Assembly (NCBI RefSeq): GCF_900313035.1
Contig: NZ_OMPS01000046.1
Span: 496,001-560,000, forward strand
Direction: 5' to 3'
DNA: 64,000 bases
Source: Ruegeria sp. EL01
GTDB lineage: Bacteria > Pseudomonadota > Alphaproteobacteria > Rhodobacterales > Rhodobacteraceae
Below the pieces are notes generated by a model that was not told where the DNA came from, did no database searches, and saw only the letters and a list, made by a program, of their open reading frames with translations. Positions 17,809 to 28,835 of this stretch are shown piece by piece (the stretch's first letter is position 1; each line of letters starts with the position of its first letter). Position numbers and translations under genes: made by a program.

Positions 17809-18402
17809 ATGCTTGTTTTCTATAAGGAACGTCTGGCTTTTTTGTCTGTCCCAAAAACCGGAAGTACCGCCTATCATTCTGCATTACGCGACCGCGCCGA
17901 CCTTGTGCTGACAGGTCCGCCCGAATTGAAACATGCCCCGGTGCGTCGATATGATCGCTTCTTTCAAAACATGTTTCGCAAGATGTACGACACCGAGATG
18001 GAGATCATGGCCGTTGTCCGCGAACCTATCGATTGGCTTGGCAGCTGGTACAGGTTTCGCAGCCGGCAGGACCGCCTCGGGCACCCACATTCAACGCGCA
18101 ACATAACTTTCGACGCGTTTGTCCGCGCTTACATGCAAAATCCGCGTCCTGAATTTGCAGATGTAGGCAGTCAAAGCCAGTTTTTCCGCACGCGCAGCAA
18201 TGGCCTCGGGGCCAGCCATGTATTCAAGTACGAACATCAGGACAAAATCCTGAGTTTCCTGCAGGACCGCCTGAACATGGATATCACCCTGGCTCGGGAA
18301 AATGTCTCTCCTGCCCGAGACCTTTCTATAACTGATGAGACCATGCGCAGATTTCGAAACAAACACGCCGCAGAATTTGCCACGCACGACGCGGCTCAAT
18401 AG
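17809..18402 (+). CDS. Sulfotransferase-family protein
   Basis: A 197-residue protein with the PAPS-binding P-loop-like motif FLSVPKTGSTAYH near residue 14 and the later VREPIDWLGSWYR segment (about 67-79), whose Arg and Ser-type residues bind the 3'-phosphate in sulfotransferases. It is short for the family but appears complete. The acceptor could be a glycan, lipid or LPS component; nothing nearby identifies it. It stands alone between recA (divergent) and cckA (convergent, stops six bases apart). Confidence 0.75.
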   Translation: MLVFYKERLAFLSVPKTGSTAYHSALRDRADLVLTGPPELKHAPVRRYDRFFQNMFRKMYDTEMEIMAVVREPIDWLGSWYRFRSRQDRLGHPHSTRNITFDAFVRAYMQNPRPEFADVGSQSQFFRTRSNGLGASHVFKYEHQDKILSFLQDRLNMDITLARENVSPARDLSITDETMRRFRNKHAAEFATHDAAQ

Positions 18403-18407
18403 CTGGA

Positions 18408-20699
18408 TCAGCTCAGTTGTTGGAAAACCGCCTCGGTCAACTGATTGAGTGAAAATGGTTTCGGCAAGAACGTGGAATTCGCGATTTCCGGACCACTATC
18501 TCCGAATGCGCCCTCGGTATAGCCCGAAACAAAGACGACCCGCGTGTCCGGGCGCGTTTCCATTGCTTGGCGCACCCAGGTTGGCCCGTCCATGCCCGGC
18601 ATGACAACATCGGTAACAAACACATCCACGTTCAAGCCCGGATCTTCCAACAGCCGCAAAGCATCTTCGGCTGACTCGGCCTCAAGCACAGTGTAGCCCT
18701 TCAATCTCAACGCGCGTGTCGCGAAAGCCCGCACCGGAGCCTCGTCCTCCACCAACAGAACAACGCCTTCGCCCTGGCCCGCGCCACGAGTATCGGGTTG
18801 TTCTTGTGCCATCGGCCCGGGTTCGGACGCAACAGCACTCACAGGAAGAAGGACAGTGAACACAGTCCCTCGGCCCGGTGCGCTATCCACAAAGATAAAG
18901 CCGCCTGTTTGTTTTACGATGCCATAGGCCGTCGACAACCCTAAACCGGTACCCTCACCTGTGCGTTTGGTCGTATAAAACGGCTCGAACACTTTTTGCA
19001 GCTTGTCCGTGGGGATCCCAATTCCTCGGTCAATCACTTTGACAGTCACATATTCCCCGGGCTGTACTGTCGCACGGTCGCGCCTGAATGGTTGTGTCAG
19101 GGTTAAAACCTCGGTTTCAATCCGAATCTCTCCCCCATCGGGCATTGCGTCACGCGCATTGACGACAAGGTTCATCAGCACTTGCTCAAGCTGGCGTTTG
19201 TCCGCCCTGACGGATTTCAGCACCGGGTCGTGGCTGAGCGTCAGTTGAACTTTTTCCCCGACCAAGCGGTTCAGCAGATGAATCAAATCCGAGATCGTAT
19301 CCCTTAGATCCAGCACCTCGGGTCTGAGGGTTTGTTTGCGGGAAAAGGCCAACAGCTGACTGACCAGTGCAGCGGCCCGATTGGCGTTTTGATTGATCTG
19401 CACCAAATCACCGTAGTCCGGATCGTTTTGATCATGGCGCAGCAGCAGCAAGTCACAATGCCCGGAAATGGCCGTCAACAAATTGTTGAAATCATGCGCC
19501 ACACCGCCCGCCAACTGCCCAACGGCCTGCATTTTTTGACCTTGGACAAATTGCGCCTCCAACGTTTTGAGCTCGGTTGCGTCATTCAAAACCGCAATCA
19601 GACACACCTTTCCGTCTTCAACGATCCGATTCAGGGTGACCTGAACAAAGACTTCCTTGTCATCCCGGCTGAGCCGCAGAAACTCGGAACGCTGAGTGTC
19701 TTCCTCGTTCGCCGTTCGCTTTAGCCAATCCAGTACCGGATGACCCAGGCCATGCATAATCTGGCTGATGTTCGCATCACCCAGGCGCGTGTCGCCCAAC
19801 AACTTGTTTGCCAGCCGGTTGGCCTCGAGAATTGTGCCATCCGGCGCAAGACACATGATTGCAACCGGCAGGTCCGCAAAAGCTGTTCCGCCTTGTGTAT
19901 TGGCGGTCTCACTCAGAGGTGACAGTGACAGGTTTTGCCCGAACCCGGATCGCGAGAATTGCGAAACCACAACTGGGACGGCGCCGTCGCGCGTTTGCAC
20001 CTGGCAGATTTCACCGATTGCTGGCGCACTATCCGGAAAAATCTCTTCAACAGAGCCCGGTCTGAACCCCAACAAGCGTTCAGCCGCATCGTTCAACCCC
20101 AACACCAAGCCATTTCGACCTTTAGACAACACCGGCATCGTCAGATCTTCCCAGCTCGCTTGTTCATCCAATTGGAAACGCCAACAGAAAACGCCCTCGG
20201 CCAACATGAAGACAGAGACCGGGATTGTGTCATCACATGTCAGGATATCTTCACGTGCCCGCCCCTTTGACGCGGCCTGAGATTGCAGCCGCAACAGTAT
20301 CGCTGCGGGATTGCCAAAAACTGAACGTAAGCACTGGGCCAGATTCAACCCGGTATCCGCGTGAAACCGACTGACGGCCTGAGAATTGGCAACCAGAATG
20401 TCACCATGCGAGTTTGCGATCAGGCACGGGAACTGATCCTGTTCGGCAAAAGCGGCCATGACCGCAGTGGCCTGGCGCGCAGATCGGTTGGCCAATTGCA
20501 CCTGAATCACAATGCCGGCTGCGACCGCCAGCAATGACAAACTGGCGACAAGCAGCCCGCTGCTCCAATCCGGCGACAAAATCCCGGTTGCGGGGATAAC
20601 GCTTAAGAAAACGGCCAGAAGAATAAGTGGCCCAAGTCGCGAAACCGGAGGGAATCTGGAAATGGACGGATTAGGAAAGAAATCTGCTGTGTCGGACAT
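18408..20699 (-). CDS. cckA: Hybrid sensor histidine kinase, CckA-like
   Basis: A 763-residue inner-membrane kinase: two transmembrane helices (about 22-40 and 47-69), PAS-like regions (about 85-260 and 268-375), HisKA with His402 in GGVAHDFNNLL, an HATPase domain, and a receiver with phospho-acceptor Asp697 (TDVVMPGMDGP). The phosphotransfer helix and receiver closely follow CckA, which feeds the ChpT-CtrA phosphorelay in alphaproteobacteria; in the Roseobacter group that relay controls motility, gene transfer agents and related traits rather than being essential. chpT and ctrA are not in the window. Confidence 0.88.
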   Translation of the reverse strand: MSDTADFFPNPSISRFPPVSRLGPLILLAVFLSVIPATGILSPDWSSGLLVASLSLLAVAAGIVIQVQLANRSARQATAVMAAFAEQDQFPCLIANSHGDILVANSQAVSRFHADTGLNLAQCLRSVFGNPAAILLRLQSQAASKGRAREDILTCDDTIPVSVFMLAEGVFCWRFQLDEQASWEDLTMPVLSKGRNGLVLGLNDAAERLLGFRPGSVEEIFPDSAPAIGEICQVQTRDGAVPVVVSQFSRSGFGQNLSLSPLSETANTQGGTAFADLPVAIMCLAPDGTILEANRLANKLLGDTRLGDANISQIMHGLGHPVLDWLKRTANEEDTQRSEFLRLSRDDKEVFVQVTLNRIVEDGKVCLIAVLNDATELKTLEAQFVQGQKMQAVGQLAGGVAHDFNNLLTAISGHCDLLLLRHDQNDPDYGDLVQINQNANRAAALVSQLLAFSRKQTLRPEVLDLRDTISDLIHLLNRLVGEKVQLTLSHDPVLKSVRADKRQLEQVLMNLVVNARDAMPDGGEIRIETEVLTLTQPFRRDRATVQPGEYVTVKVIDRGIGIPTDKLQKVFEPFYTTKRTGEGTGLGLSTAYGIVKQTGGFIFVDSAPGRGTVFTVLLPVSAVASEPGPMAQEQPDTRGAGQGEGVVLLVEDEAPVRAFATRALRLKGYTVLEAESAEDALRLLEDPGLNVDVFVTDVVMPGMDGPTWVRQAMETRPDTRVVFVSGYTEGAFGDSGPEIANSTFLPKPFSLNQLTEAVFQQLS

Positions 20700-20809
20700 T
20701 AATGGCTCGGGACAAGGGCATCGGGATAAAACGATCTAAAAATAGTTAACACCCGCTTAAGGTATGTCAAAAATAAAAACTCTACCCTTGGTTGCTACTC
20801 ACCAGATGG

Positions 20810-21967
20810 TTACCGCGTCAAGTGCGCGGTAAAGAATCCATCCGTCCCGTGTGTCAACAGCCACGATTTTCGAAAAACTTCCCACCAAACTGAATTGCGT
20901 TCCAGGATACCATCCACGACGGCTCTGTTTTCATCATCCAACATTGAGCAGGTCGCATATGCCAATGTCCCCTGTGCCCCGACCAACGGCATGATCTGTG
21001 TCAAAATACGTGCTTGAATTGCCGTCAGGTCCTGCAAGCGTTCTTCTGTTAATGCCCATTTGCCTGCGGGTGCACGTCTCCAAGCGCCACTCCCCGAACA
21101 TGGAGCATCCCCAAGGACGATATCGAACGGGGGCGCATCGGTGACTTCTTGTGAGGTCAGGAGCGAGATTTTTGCACCGGCCCGCGCCGCCCTCGACGGC
21201 AGGTCCCGCATCCGACCCGCGTTCACGTCATGAGCATATACACTGACACCCTTTTGTGCGGCCAATGCCAGCGCTTTGCCGCCTCCACCTGCGCAATAGT
21301 CCAGAACTCGCATCCCGGACTTCAAATCAAGGGCAGCCACAACTGCCTGACTGGCTGCGTCCTGCAGTTCCACCAGACCATCGGCATAAGCGCGGCTTTG
21401 TGAAATTTTTCGCGCGCCTTCAGTCACTTCCAACGCGGTGTCGCAGGCCGGGTGTGGACAAGCCCTGATCCCGTCAGCCTCTAACGCCTGCATGGCCGCA
21501 GCCACGTCAGCCTTCAAAGAGTTCACGCGCAGATGAACCGCCGCACGGGTTTGTAGTGATTGTGCCGCCGGAATTGCCTCATCACCCAACGATGCCGAGA
21601 AACGGGGCCACAACCAGTCCGGAATATCGAAACGTTCCGCATCTGAGGTGAAATCTTCGGAGGTCTCAGACTCCTGAACAGGGGATGGTGCGTGTCGATC
21701 ACCTGAAAACAGCGTCGCCAAATCCCCACGCACCGAACGAATCGCGCCGATCATCAGACCTCGCCCTGTGTTCGCGCCGCCAAGTGCAGCAAAGGAACGT
21801 TTGCAACGGACCGCATCAAAGACATGGTCGCGAACCGCCGCGCGGTCTTTTGACCCGGCAAAACGGCTGCGCCGCGCCCAACCTGTCAATGCCTTTTCAA
21901 CCGGCATCCCGTCCAAAACATCATCCAGGATTTCGATCGAGGCTTGAACACGGGCTGCGGGGGTCAT
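20810..21967 (-). CDS. RsmB/NOP2/Sun-family RNA m5C methyltransferase
   Basis: A 385-residue SAM-dependent RNA cytosine-5 methyltransferase. SAM motif I is VLDYCAGGGGKALALA, motif IV with the PC dipeptide is GDAPCSGSGAWRR, and the catalytic cysteine is in ATCSMLDDEN. The short N-terminal region (about 1-70) resembles the RNA-binding part of the family. It probably methylates 16S or 23S rRNA; the exact site cannot be read, so no symbol is given. The gene is followed by cckA after 110 bases and preceded by guaB on the same strand. Confidence 0.88.
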   Translation of the reverse strand: MTPAARVQASIEILDDVLDGMPVEKALTGWARRSRFAGSKDRAAVRDHVFDAVRCKRSFAALGGANTGRGLMIGAIRSVRGDLATLFSGDRHAPSPVQESETSEDFTSDAERFDIPDWLWPRFSASLGDEAIPAAQSLQTRAAVHLRVNSLKADVAAAMQALEADGIRACPHPACDTALEVTEGARKISQSRAYADGLVELQDAASQAVVAALDLKSGMRVLDYCAGGGGKALALAAQKGVSVYAHDVNAGRMRDLPSRAARAGAKISLLTSQEVTDAPPFDIVLGDAPCSGSGAWRRAPAGKWALTEERLQDLTAIQARILTQIMPLVGAQGTLAYATCSMLDDENRAVVDGILERNSVWWEVFRKSWLLTHGTDGFFTAHLTR

Positions 21968-22062
21968 GTCAGTTGTCCTAGGCAGTCAGAGGCATGCAGA
22001 ATAGCCCAATGAGAACGCATAACGGCGCCCCGCTGAGGGTGCCGCAAGATAAGATTCAAAAA

Positions 22063-23514
<1,452 letters not shown>

Positions 23515-23728
23515 CTAACCCCATGCAAAAGCCCGTTTGGCGGTGACCCTATTACATGGATTTGACCCAAGGAAAAGCCCCCTACCCCAAGTTGTTGTTC
23601 TCTGCGGGCCAATGCCGCGCCCCAAAACGACGCAACATGTGCAAAACGTGCCGCTGAATGCCCTTTCCCTTTGGCCGCAAACTCATATGTTGCCCGGGAT
23701 ATGCGCGAATACAAAAGGCAGGCCGTTC

Positions 23729-25771
23729 ATGACCACCGACCCCCTTGTTGTCTTTACCCCGTCGGGCAAACGCGGGCACTTTCCCGCTGGTACGCCGATT
23801 CTGACCGCCGCCCGCCAGTTGGGGGTCGATCTGGATTCGGTCTGTGGCGGACGCGGGATTTGCTCCAAATGCCAGATCACACCCAGCTATGGTGAGTTTC
23901 CCAAGCACGGCGTCACCGTGTCAGAAGGCGCGCTGAGCGAATGGAACGCCGTCGAACAGCGCTATGACGACAAGCGCGGCCTGAAACCCGGTCGCCGCCT
24001 AGGCTGCCAGGCTACCGTTCTGGGCGATGTGGTGATTGATGTGCCACCAGAAAGTCAGGTTCACCGGCAGGTCGTCCGCAAGGCTGCGACAGCTCGGGTA
24101 ATCACCATGGATCCGGCGACCCGGCTTTACTTTGTTGTGGTTGAAGAGCCGGACATGCATTCCCCGACGGGTGATCTGGAGCGTTTGGAACGGGCCTTGC
24201 AAGAGCAATGGAAAATCGGCGCTGTGACCGCCGACCTGTCCCTGATGTCCAAGCTGCAACCAGCGCTACGCAAAGGCAAATGGGAGGTCACGGTCGCGGT
24301 TCACAAAGGTCACAAGGACACTAAGGGGCGAATCGTGGAAATCTGGCCGGGATTGCACGAAGGTGGCCTCTACGGGTTGGCGATTGACCTTGGCTCAACC
24401 ACTATTGCTGCCCATCTGACCGATCTGGAAACCGGCGAGGTCAAAGCATCCTCTGGCCTGATGAACCCTCAGATCCGCTTTGGCGAAGACCTCATGAGCC
24501 GCGTTTCCTATGCCATGATGAACCCCGGCGGTGATCAGGAAATGACCAAAGCCGTGCGCCAGGCGATCAATGATCTAACCACATCCATCGCTGATGAGGC
24601 CGGGATCGACGCAGCGCTGATCGTCGAGACAGTGTTCGTTTGCAACCCGGTCATGCACCACTTGCTGTTGGGATTGGACCCGGTGGAACTGGGGCAAGCT
24701 CCGTTTGCGCTGGCCACGTCCGAAAGCATTTCCCTGCCCGCAAGTGAGATGGGCCTGACCAATATAAACCCGCGCGCGCAAGTGTACATCTTGCCTTGCA
24801 TCGCCGGCCATGTCGGGGCGGATTGCGCCGCCGTGGCCCTGTCGGAGGAGCCCGGCAAGTCCGAGGATCTGGTGCTGATTGTCGACGTCGGCACCAACGC
24901 CGAAATCCTTTTGGGCAATACCACCCGCGTTTTGGCCTGTTCGTCACCCACAGGACCCGCTTTTGAGGGCGCCCAGATCAGTTCGGGCCAGCGCGCCGCC
25001 CCCGGCGCTATTGAGCGCCTGGAGATCGACCCAGTGACCAAGGAACCCCGTTTCCAGGTCATAGGGTCCGAGAAATGGTCGGATGAAGACGGCTTCGATC
25101 AGGATATCGCAACCACCGGTATCACCGGCATCTGCGGCTCAGGCATCATTGAAGCGGTGGCCGAAATGCGCATCGCGGGCCTGCTGGATGAAAGCGGCTT
25201 GATCGGTTCCGCCGAGCAAACCGGAACCACGCGCGCTGTCCCCGAAGGGCGCACGCATTCCTATCTGATCCACGACGCCAGCGCCGAAGGTGGCCCGCGC
25301 ATCACGGTCACGCAGGGCGATATCCGAGCCATCCAACTGGCAAAATCGGCGCTCTATGCCGGTGCACGCCTGTTGATGGATGAGATGGAGGTCGACAAGG
25401 TTGACCGTGTCGTTCTGGCCGGCGCGTTTGGGGCGCATATTTCGACCAAACACGCCATGGTTCTGGGGATGATCCCGGACGCACCGTTGGACAAAGTCTC
25501 CAGCGCAGGAAATGCCGCCGGCACCGGGGCACGGATCGCGCTGTGTAACATTGCAGCACGATCAGAAATCGAGCAGGTCGTACGACATATCACAAAGGTC
25601 GAAACCGCCATCGAACCCAAGTTTCAGGACCATTTCGTCGCGGCAAATGCGATCCCGCACAAGACGGATACGTTCCCTGAACTATCTCAGATAGTTACGC
25701 TGCCATCGCCATCTTTCAATACCGGCGGCGACCCTGAAAAAGCTGGTCGAAGACGGCGGCGCAAAGCATAG
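23729..25771 (+). CDS. ASKHA-domain [2Fe-2S] corrinoid-protein reactivase (RACo/RamA-like)
   Basis: A 680-residue protein. An N-terminal [2Fe-2S] ferredoxin-type domain has cysteines in CGGRGICSKC (about 39-48) and GCQ (about 92). A linker region is followed by an ASKHA ATPase domain (AIDLGSTTIAAHL near 219, VDVGTNAEI, and GAFGAHIS late). RACo proteins reduce inactive Co(II) corrinoids to Co(I). A homologue has been implicated by mutant fitness in reactivating the split methionine synthase of Phaeobacter-type bacteria. The folate methyltransferase at 27765 fits this role. The C-terminus AGRRRRRKA is strikingly basic. Start at 23729 is chosen by AAAAGGCAGG upstream. Confidence 0.85.
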   Translation: MTTDPLVVFTPSGKRGHFPAGTPILTAARQLGVDLDSVCGGRGICSKCQITPSYGEFPKHGVTVSEGALSEWNAVEQRYDDKRGLKPGRRLGCQATVLGDVVIDVPPESQVHRQVVRKAATARVITMDPATRLYFVVVEEPDMHSPTGDLERLERALQEQWKIGAVTADLSLMSKLQPALRKGKWEVTVAVHKGHKDTKGRIVEIWPGLHEGGLYGLAIDLGSTTIAAHLTDLETGEVKASSGLMNPQIRFGEDLMSRVSYAMMNPGGDQEMTKAVRQAINDLTTSIADEAGIDAALIVETVFVCNPVMHHLLLGLDPVELGQAPFALATSESISLPASEMGLTNINPRAQVYILPCIAGHVGADCAAVALSEEPGKSEDLVLIVDVGTNAEILLGNTTRVLACSSPTGPAFEGAQISSGQRAAPGAIERLEIDPVTKEPRFQVIGSEKWSDEDGFDQDIATTGITGICGSGIIEAVAEMRIAGLLDESGLIGSAEQTGTTRAVPEGRTHSYLIHDASAEGGPRITVTQGDIRAIQLAKSALYAGARLLMDEMEVDKVDRVVLAGAFGAHISTKHAMVLGMIPDAPLDKVSSAGNAAGTGARIALCNIAARSEIEQVVRHITKVETAIEPKFQDHFVAANAIPHKTDTFPELSQIVTLPSPSFNTGGDPEKAGRRRRRKA

Positions 25772-25795
25772 TCTTGCCATCCGTAGGAGGACGAT

Positions 25796-26650
25796 GTGCA
25801 GATCGCAAACGAAGAGCAGGCAGAGTTCTGGGGCAACTCACCTTCTGGCACCAAGTGGCTGACCTATGAGGACCAGCTTGACCATACGATGGCGCCGATC
25901 ATTGATTTGATCCTGCAAAATGCAGACCTGAAGAGCGGCATGCGTGTTTTGGATATCGGCTGTGGAACCGGTGTCAGCAGCCTGGCCGCAGCGAGGCAAG
26001 TTGGAGCAGAAGGTCACATACTCGGGGCCGACATCTCACAGCCGTTTCTGGACCGGGCCGCGCAACGGGCCAAGGATAGCGGGCTGGACAACGTTGGTTT
26101 TCAGCGGGCAGATGCGCAAGTCACCCAATTTCCGGAAGCAGGCCGAGACGCGGCGATTTCGCGGTTCGGGGTTATGTTTTTTGAAGATGCCGTTGCGGCA
26201 TTCAGAAACATTGCCCGAGCGCTGATACCGAATGGCCAGATGACATTTGCCGCCTGGGGGCCATTGGCAGACAATCCGTGGTTTCTGATACCGCATATCG
26301 CTGCCACTGATCGCTTGGGGCATCCACCCAAAGTTGACCGTTACGCACCGGGCCCGCTTGCCTTTCACGATCTGGACCATGTGACCGGGATGATGGCCAC
26401 CGCCGGGTTGCAAGACGTTCGCGCGCGGGCGATCCCAATCGGGCTTAACTTCCTGGATACGATCGAAGAGACCGCCACTTTGTGCACGCGCGTCGGTCCG
26501 GCAGCGCGGGTGATCTCTCATTTCGACGGAACAAAGGAAGATGTTTCAGCAATTCAGCAGGCTGTTTGTGAAGAGTTTCAACCCTTCTTTTCCAACGCAC
26601 CCGCCCTTCCGGCCGTGATCAACTTGTATCAAGCCCGTCGTGCGTCATGA
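25796..26650 (+). CDS. Class I SAM-dependent methyltransferase (UbiE/Methyltransf_11-like)
   Basis: A 284-residue cytosolic methyltransferase. SAM motif I is VLDIGCGTGVSSLAAA (about 48-63), followed by the acidic GADIS turn and QRADAQ. The C-terminal part is typical of small-molecule methyltransferases; substrate unknown. The start is GTG at 25796 with AGGAGG five bases upstream, which decides it over an out-of-frame ATG two bases earlier. It follows the ASKHA gene by 24 bases and is probably co-transcribed, so a link to methyl metabolism is possible but unproved. Confidence 0.82.
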   Translation: MQIANEEQAEFWGNSPSGTKWLTYEDQLDHTMAPIIDLILQNADLKSGMRVLDIGCGTGVSSLAAARQVGAEGHILGADISQPFLDRAAQRAKDSGLDNVGFQRADAQVTQFPEAGRDAAISRFGVMFFEDAVAAFRNIARALIPNGQMTFAAWGPLADNPWFLIPHIAATDRLGHPPKVDRYAPGPLAFHDLDHVTGMMATAGLQDVRARAIPIGLNFLDTIEETATLCTRVGPAARVISHFDGTKEDVSAIQQAVCEEFQPFFSNAPALPAVINLYQARRAS

Positions 26651-26665
26651 TGTGAAGATCAGAGT

Positions 26666-26739
26666 TGGAGCGGGTAGCGGGAATCGAACCCGCGCGTTCA
26701 GCTTGGGAAGCTGACAGGCTACCATTACATCATACCCGC
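26666..26739 (-). tRNA. tRNA-Gly (anticodon CCC)
   Basis: On the minus strand the acceptor GCGGGTA pairs with TACCCGC, the anticodon stem TCAGC/GCTGA encloses the loop TTCCCAA (anticodon CCC), and the T-arm GCGGGTTCGATTCCCGC is canonical. The 3' CCA is encoded (26668-26666). Length is 74 bases. It lies between a methyltransferase gene and ppk2. Confidence 0.95.
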
Positions 26740-26810
26740 CGCTTAGGTTTGGATATCATCGCCACCAGCCAAGGTTCAAGCCGGATCGTCTGGGTCGCGC
26801 CGCAAAATCG

Positions 26811-27638
26811 TCATTCAGTTCGCGCACGCAGACTGTTGATCAGGGATTGATCCAGATCCAACGCCTCGCAGGCCGCATCCAATGTGCGCGTATCCAAATG
26901 CTGAGGATCAAGGTCCACATCCTTCGAGAATGCCTTAACAACGGCGCTCATTGCGTTGATACGTCCGTATTTCTTGTTGTTTGCAGGAATGACATGCCAC
27001 GGCGCTATGTTGGTCGACGTACGGGCCAACATCTCATCTACTGCAACCTCAGCCGTCTCCCATTTTTCGCGGTTGCGAAAGTCCTCATACGTCAGCTTCC
27101 ACCGTTTCAGCGGATTGGTCAGTCTTTCGGTGAAGCGCCTCATCTGCTCCTCGGGGGAAATGTGAAAGTACAGCTTCACAATCCGTGTCCCGTCCTCCAC
27201 CAGCATACGTTCGAAATCATTGATCTCTTGGTATGCGGCGCGCCATCGATTTTCGGGCGTAAGCTTTTCGATCCGCTCGACCAACACCCGACCATACCAA
27301 CTGCGATCAAAAGCTGAAATCGCCCCGCTGGGCGGCAGACGTTCCCAGAACCGCAACAGGTAGTGGCGATTGAGATAGTAGTTTCTGGGTGCCCCAATGG
27401 GCCACACCTTGAAGCTGCGGGGGTCCAGCGCCTGGCTGATCCGGCGGATCGTACCACCCTTGCCTGCCGCGTCCCATCCTTCGAAAACGATCACGCCTTT
27501 TAGACCATGAAACAGAAAGGCCTGTTGAATGCGGGCAAGCTGCGCCTGCAGATCGGCAAGCTGGTCGAAGTATTCATGCTTTGGCAGCCGCTGTGACAGG
27601 TCGGCGTCCGACAGTTTGGGGGGGTGATGTCTTGCCAT
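26811..27638 (-). CDS. ppk2: Polyphosphate kinase 2
   Basis: A 275-residue single-domain PPK2, which phosphorylates nucleoside diphosphates using polyphosphate (or the reverse). Walker A is GWDAAGKGG (about 55-63), Walker B is FDRSWYGR (about 109-116), and the lid region with LTNPLKRWK is present. Nucleotide preference cannot be read safely. Genes for Ppx/GppA and PhoX lie 5 kb away, so several phosphate genes share the neighbourhood though not an operon. Confidence 0.93.
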   Translation of the reverse strand: MARHHPPKLSDADLSQRLPKHEYFDQLADLQAQLARIQQAFLFHGLKGVIVFEGWDAAGKGGTIRRISQALDPRSFKVWPIGAPRNYYLNRHYLLRFWERLPPSGAISAFDRSWYGRVLVERIEKLTPENRWRAAYQEINDFERMLVEDGTRIVKLYFHISPEEQMRRFTERLTNPLKRWKLTYEDFRNREKWETAEVAVDEMLARTSTNIAPWHVIPANNKKYGRINAMSAVVKAFSKDVDLDPQHLDTRTLDAACEALDLDQSLINSLRARTE

Positions 27639-27716
27639 ATTGGTGCCCGATCGTTGCGTATTGGATCAGGCTATTTTGCCCAAATCGGGAATCCGGGCAT
27701 TGATCAGGGTCAAACG

Positions 27717-27742
27717 AAAAAGGCCGGGCTTGTGGCCCGGCC
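27717..27742 (-). terminator. Terminator of the folate/corrinoid operon
   Basis: On the minus strand GGCCGGGC (27742-27735) pairs perfectly with GCCCGGCC (27729-27722) around a five-base loop, followed by TTTTTCG. It lies 23 bases beyond the stop at 27765. Confidence 0.9.
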
Positions 27743-27764
27743 TCGCTTCATCATTTCAAGTAAA

Positions 27765-28826
27765 TCAGGCGCGACGTCGACGTCCACCGCCACGACGTCC
27801 ACCGCCGGTCCCTTCGGCCCCGGCTTCGCTGGGGGCTTTGTTGAATTTGATCCAAGCGCCCCCATGCGGGTCGTTGTTGGTCAACAGATTGGCGGCGCGA
27901 ATGGCCTCCATCTCTTTCCCAGCACGCGGTAGGGTCGAGCCAAGACCGAACAGCTGGCAGAATGTTTCATCGTCCATATCGGCGGGCAGGATAATGCCTT
28001 TGGCTTCAACTTCGGCCTTCTTCTCGGCCAGTTTCTTGGGACCAACCGGCAAAGCCACCGGGTTCATAATAGCAGAGGTCATGCCTGCACCCATTGCCAT
28101 CGGCAGGAAGGCGTTGTTGATGCCATGGCGGTTTGGCAGACCAAAGGACACGTTTGAGGCGCCGCAAGTGGTGTTTACGCCCAGTTCCTCGCGCAAGCGA
28201 CGGACCAGGGCAAACACCTGCTGTCCTGCAGTTGCCATCGCACCAATGGGCATGACGAGGGGATCAACCACGATGTCATGCGCCGGGATACCAAAATCGG
28301 CGGCGCGCTCGACGATCTTCTTGGCCACTTCGAATCGAACATTAGGGTCTTCTGAAATACCCGTATCGTCGTTCGAGATCGCAACAACCGGCACGTTGTA
28401 TTTCTTGACCAGCGGCAGAACCAGCTCCAGACGCTCTTCTTCGCCAGTTACCGAGTTCAGCAATGGACGGCCCTCGGCCGCCTCAAGACCCGCTTCCAGC
28501 GCACCTGGGACCGAGGAATCGACGCAGAGCGGAACGTCTACCAGCCCTTGCACCATTTCGATGATTTTGCGCATCAGCGGTGGCTCGGTCTCGTTCGGAT
28601 TGGGGTTCGAGTTGTAGACAACGCCTGCGTTGATATCCAAAACGGTTGCGCCCGCTGCTACCTGGGCCAGTGCATCCTTCTCGACAGTCGAGAAATCGCC
28701 TGCTTCCAGTTCTGCGGCCAGTTTCTTACGACCTGTGGGGTTGATCCGCTCACCGATCACACAGAACGGCTCATCAAAGCCCAGAACGGCAGTTTTTGTT
28801 TTTGATTCTACGACTGTACGCGTCAT
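27765..28826 (-). CDS. Methyltetrahydrofolate:corrinoid methyltransferase (pterin-binding domain protein)
   Basis: A 353-residue TIM-barrel pterin-binding enzyme. VIGERINPTGRKK (about 23-35), LDINAGV, DSSVPGALEAGL and the NDDTG region match the methyl-THF domain of MetH and AcsE/MtgA-type proteins. It transfers a methyl group between 5-methyl-THF and a corrinoid protein. In Phaeobacter and relatives methionine synthase is split, with this domain as a separate protein; I infer this role here, with a catabolic methyl-group role as alternative. The C-terminus is an unusual Gly/Arg-rich tail (about 338-353). It follows the reductase gene by nine bases. Confidence 0.88.
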   Translation of the reverse strand: MTRTVVESKTKTAVLGFDEPFCVIGERINPTGRKKLAAELEAGDFSTVEKDALAQVAAGATVLDINAGVVYNSNPNPNETEPPLMRKIIEMVQGLVDVPLCVDSSVPGALEAGLEAAEGRPLLNSVTGEEERLELVLPLVKKYNVPVVAISNDDTGISEDPNVRFEVAKKIVERAADFGIPAHDIVVDPLVMPIGAMATAGQQVFALVRRLREELGVNTTCGASNVSFGLPNRHGINNAFLPMAMGAGMTSAIMNPVALPVGPKKLAEKKAEVEAKGIILPADMDDETFCQLFGLGSTLPRAGKEMEAIRAANLLTNNDPHGGAWIKFNKAPSEAGAEGTGGGRRGGGRRRRA

Positions 28827-28835
28827 GTCCGTTCC

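Noticed and set aside
26665..26850. Plus-strand frame of 61 codons starting MERVAGIEPARS
   Set aside because: It is the antisense of tRNA-Gly; this peptide is a well-known false ORF type.
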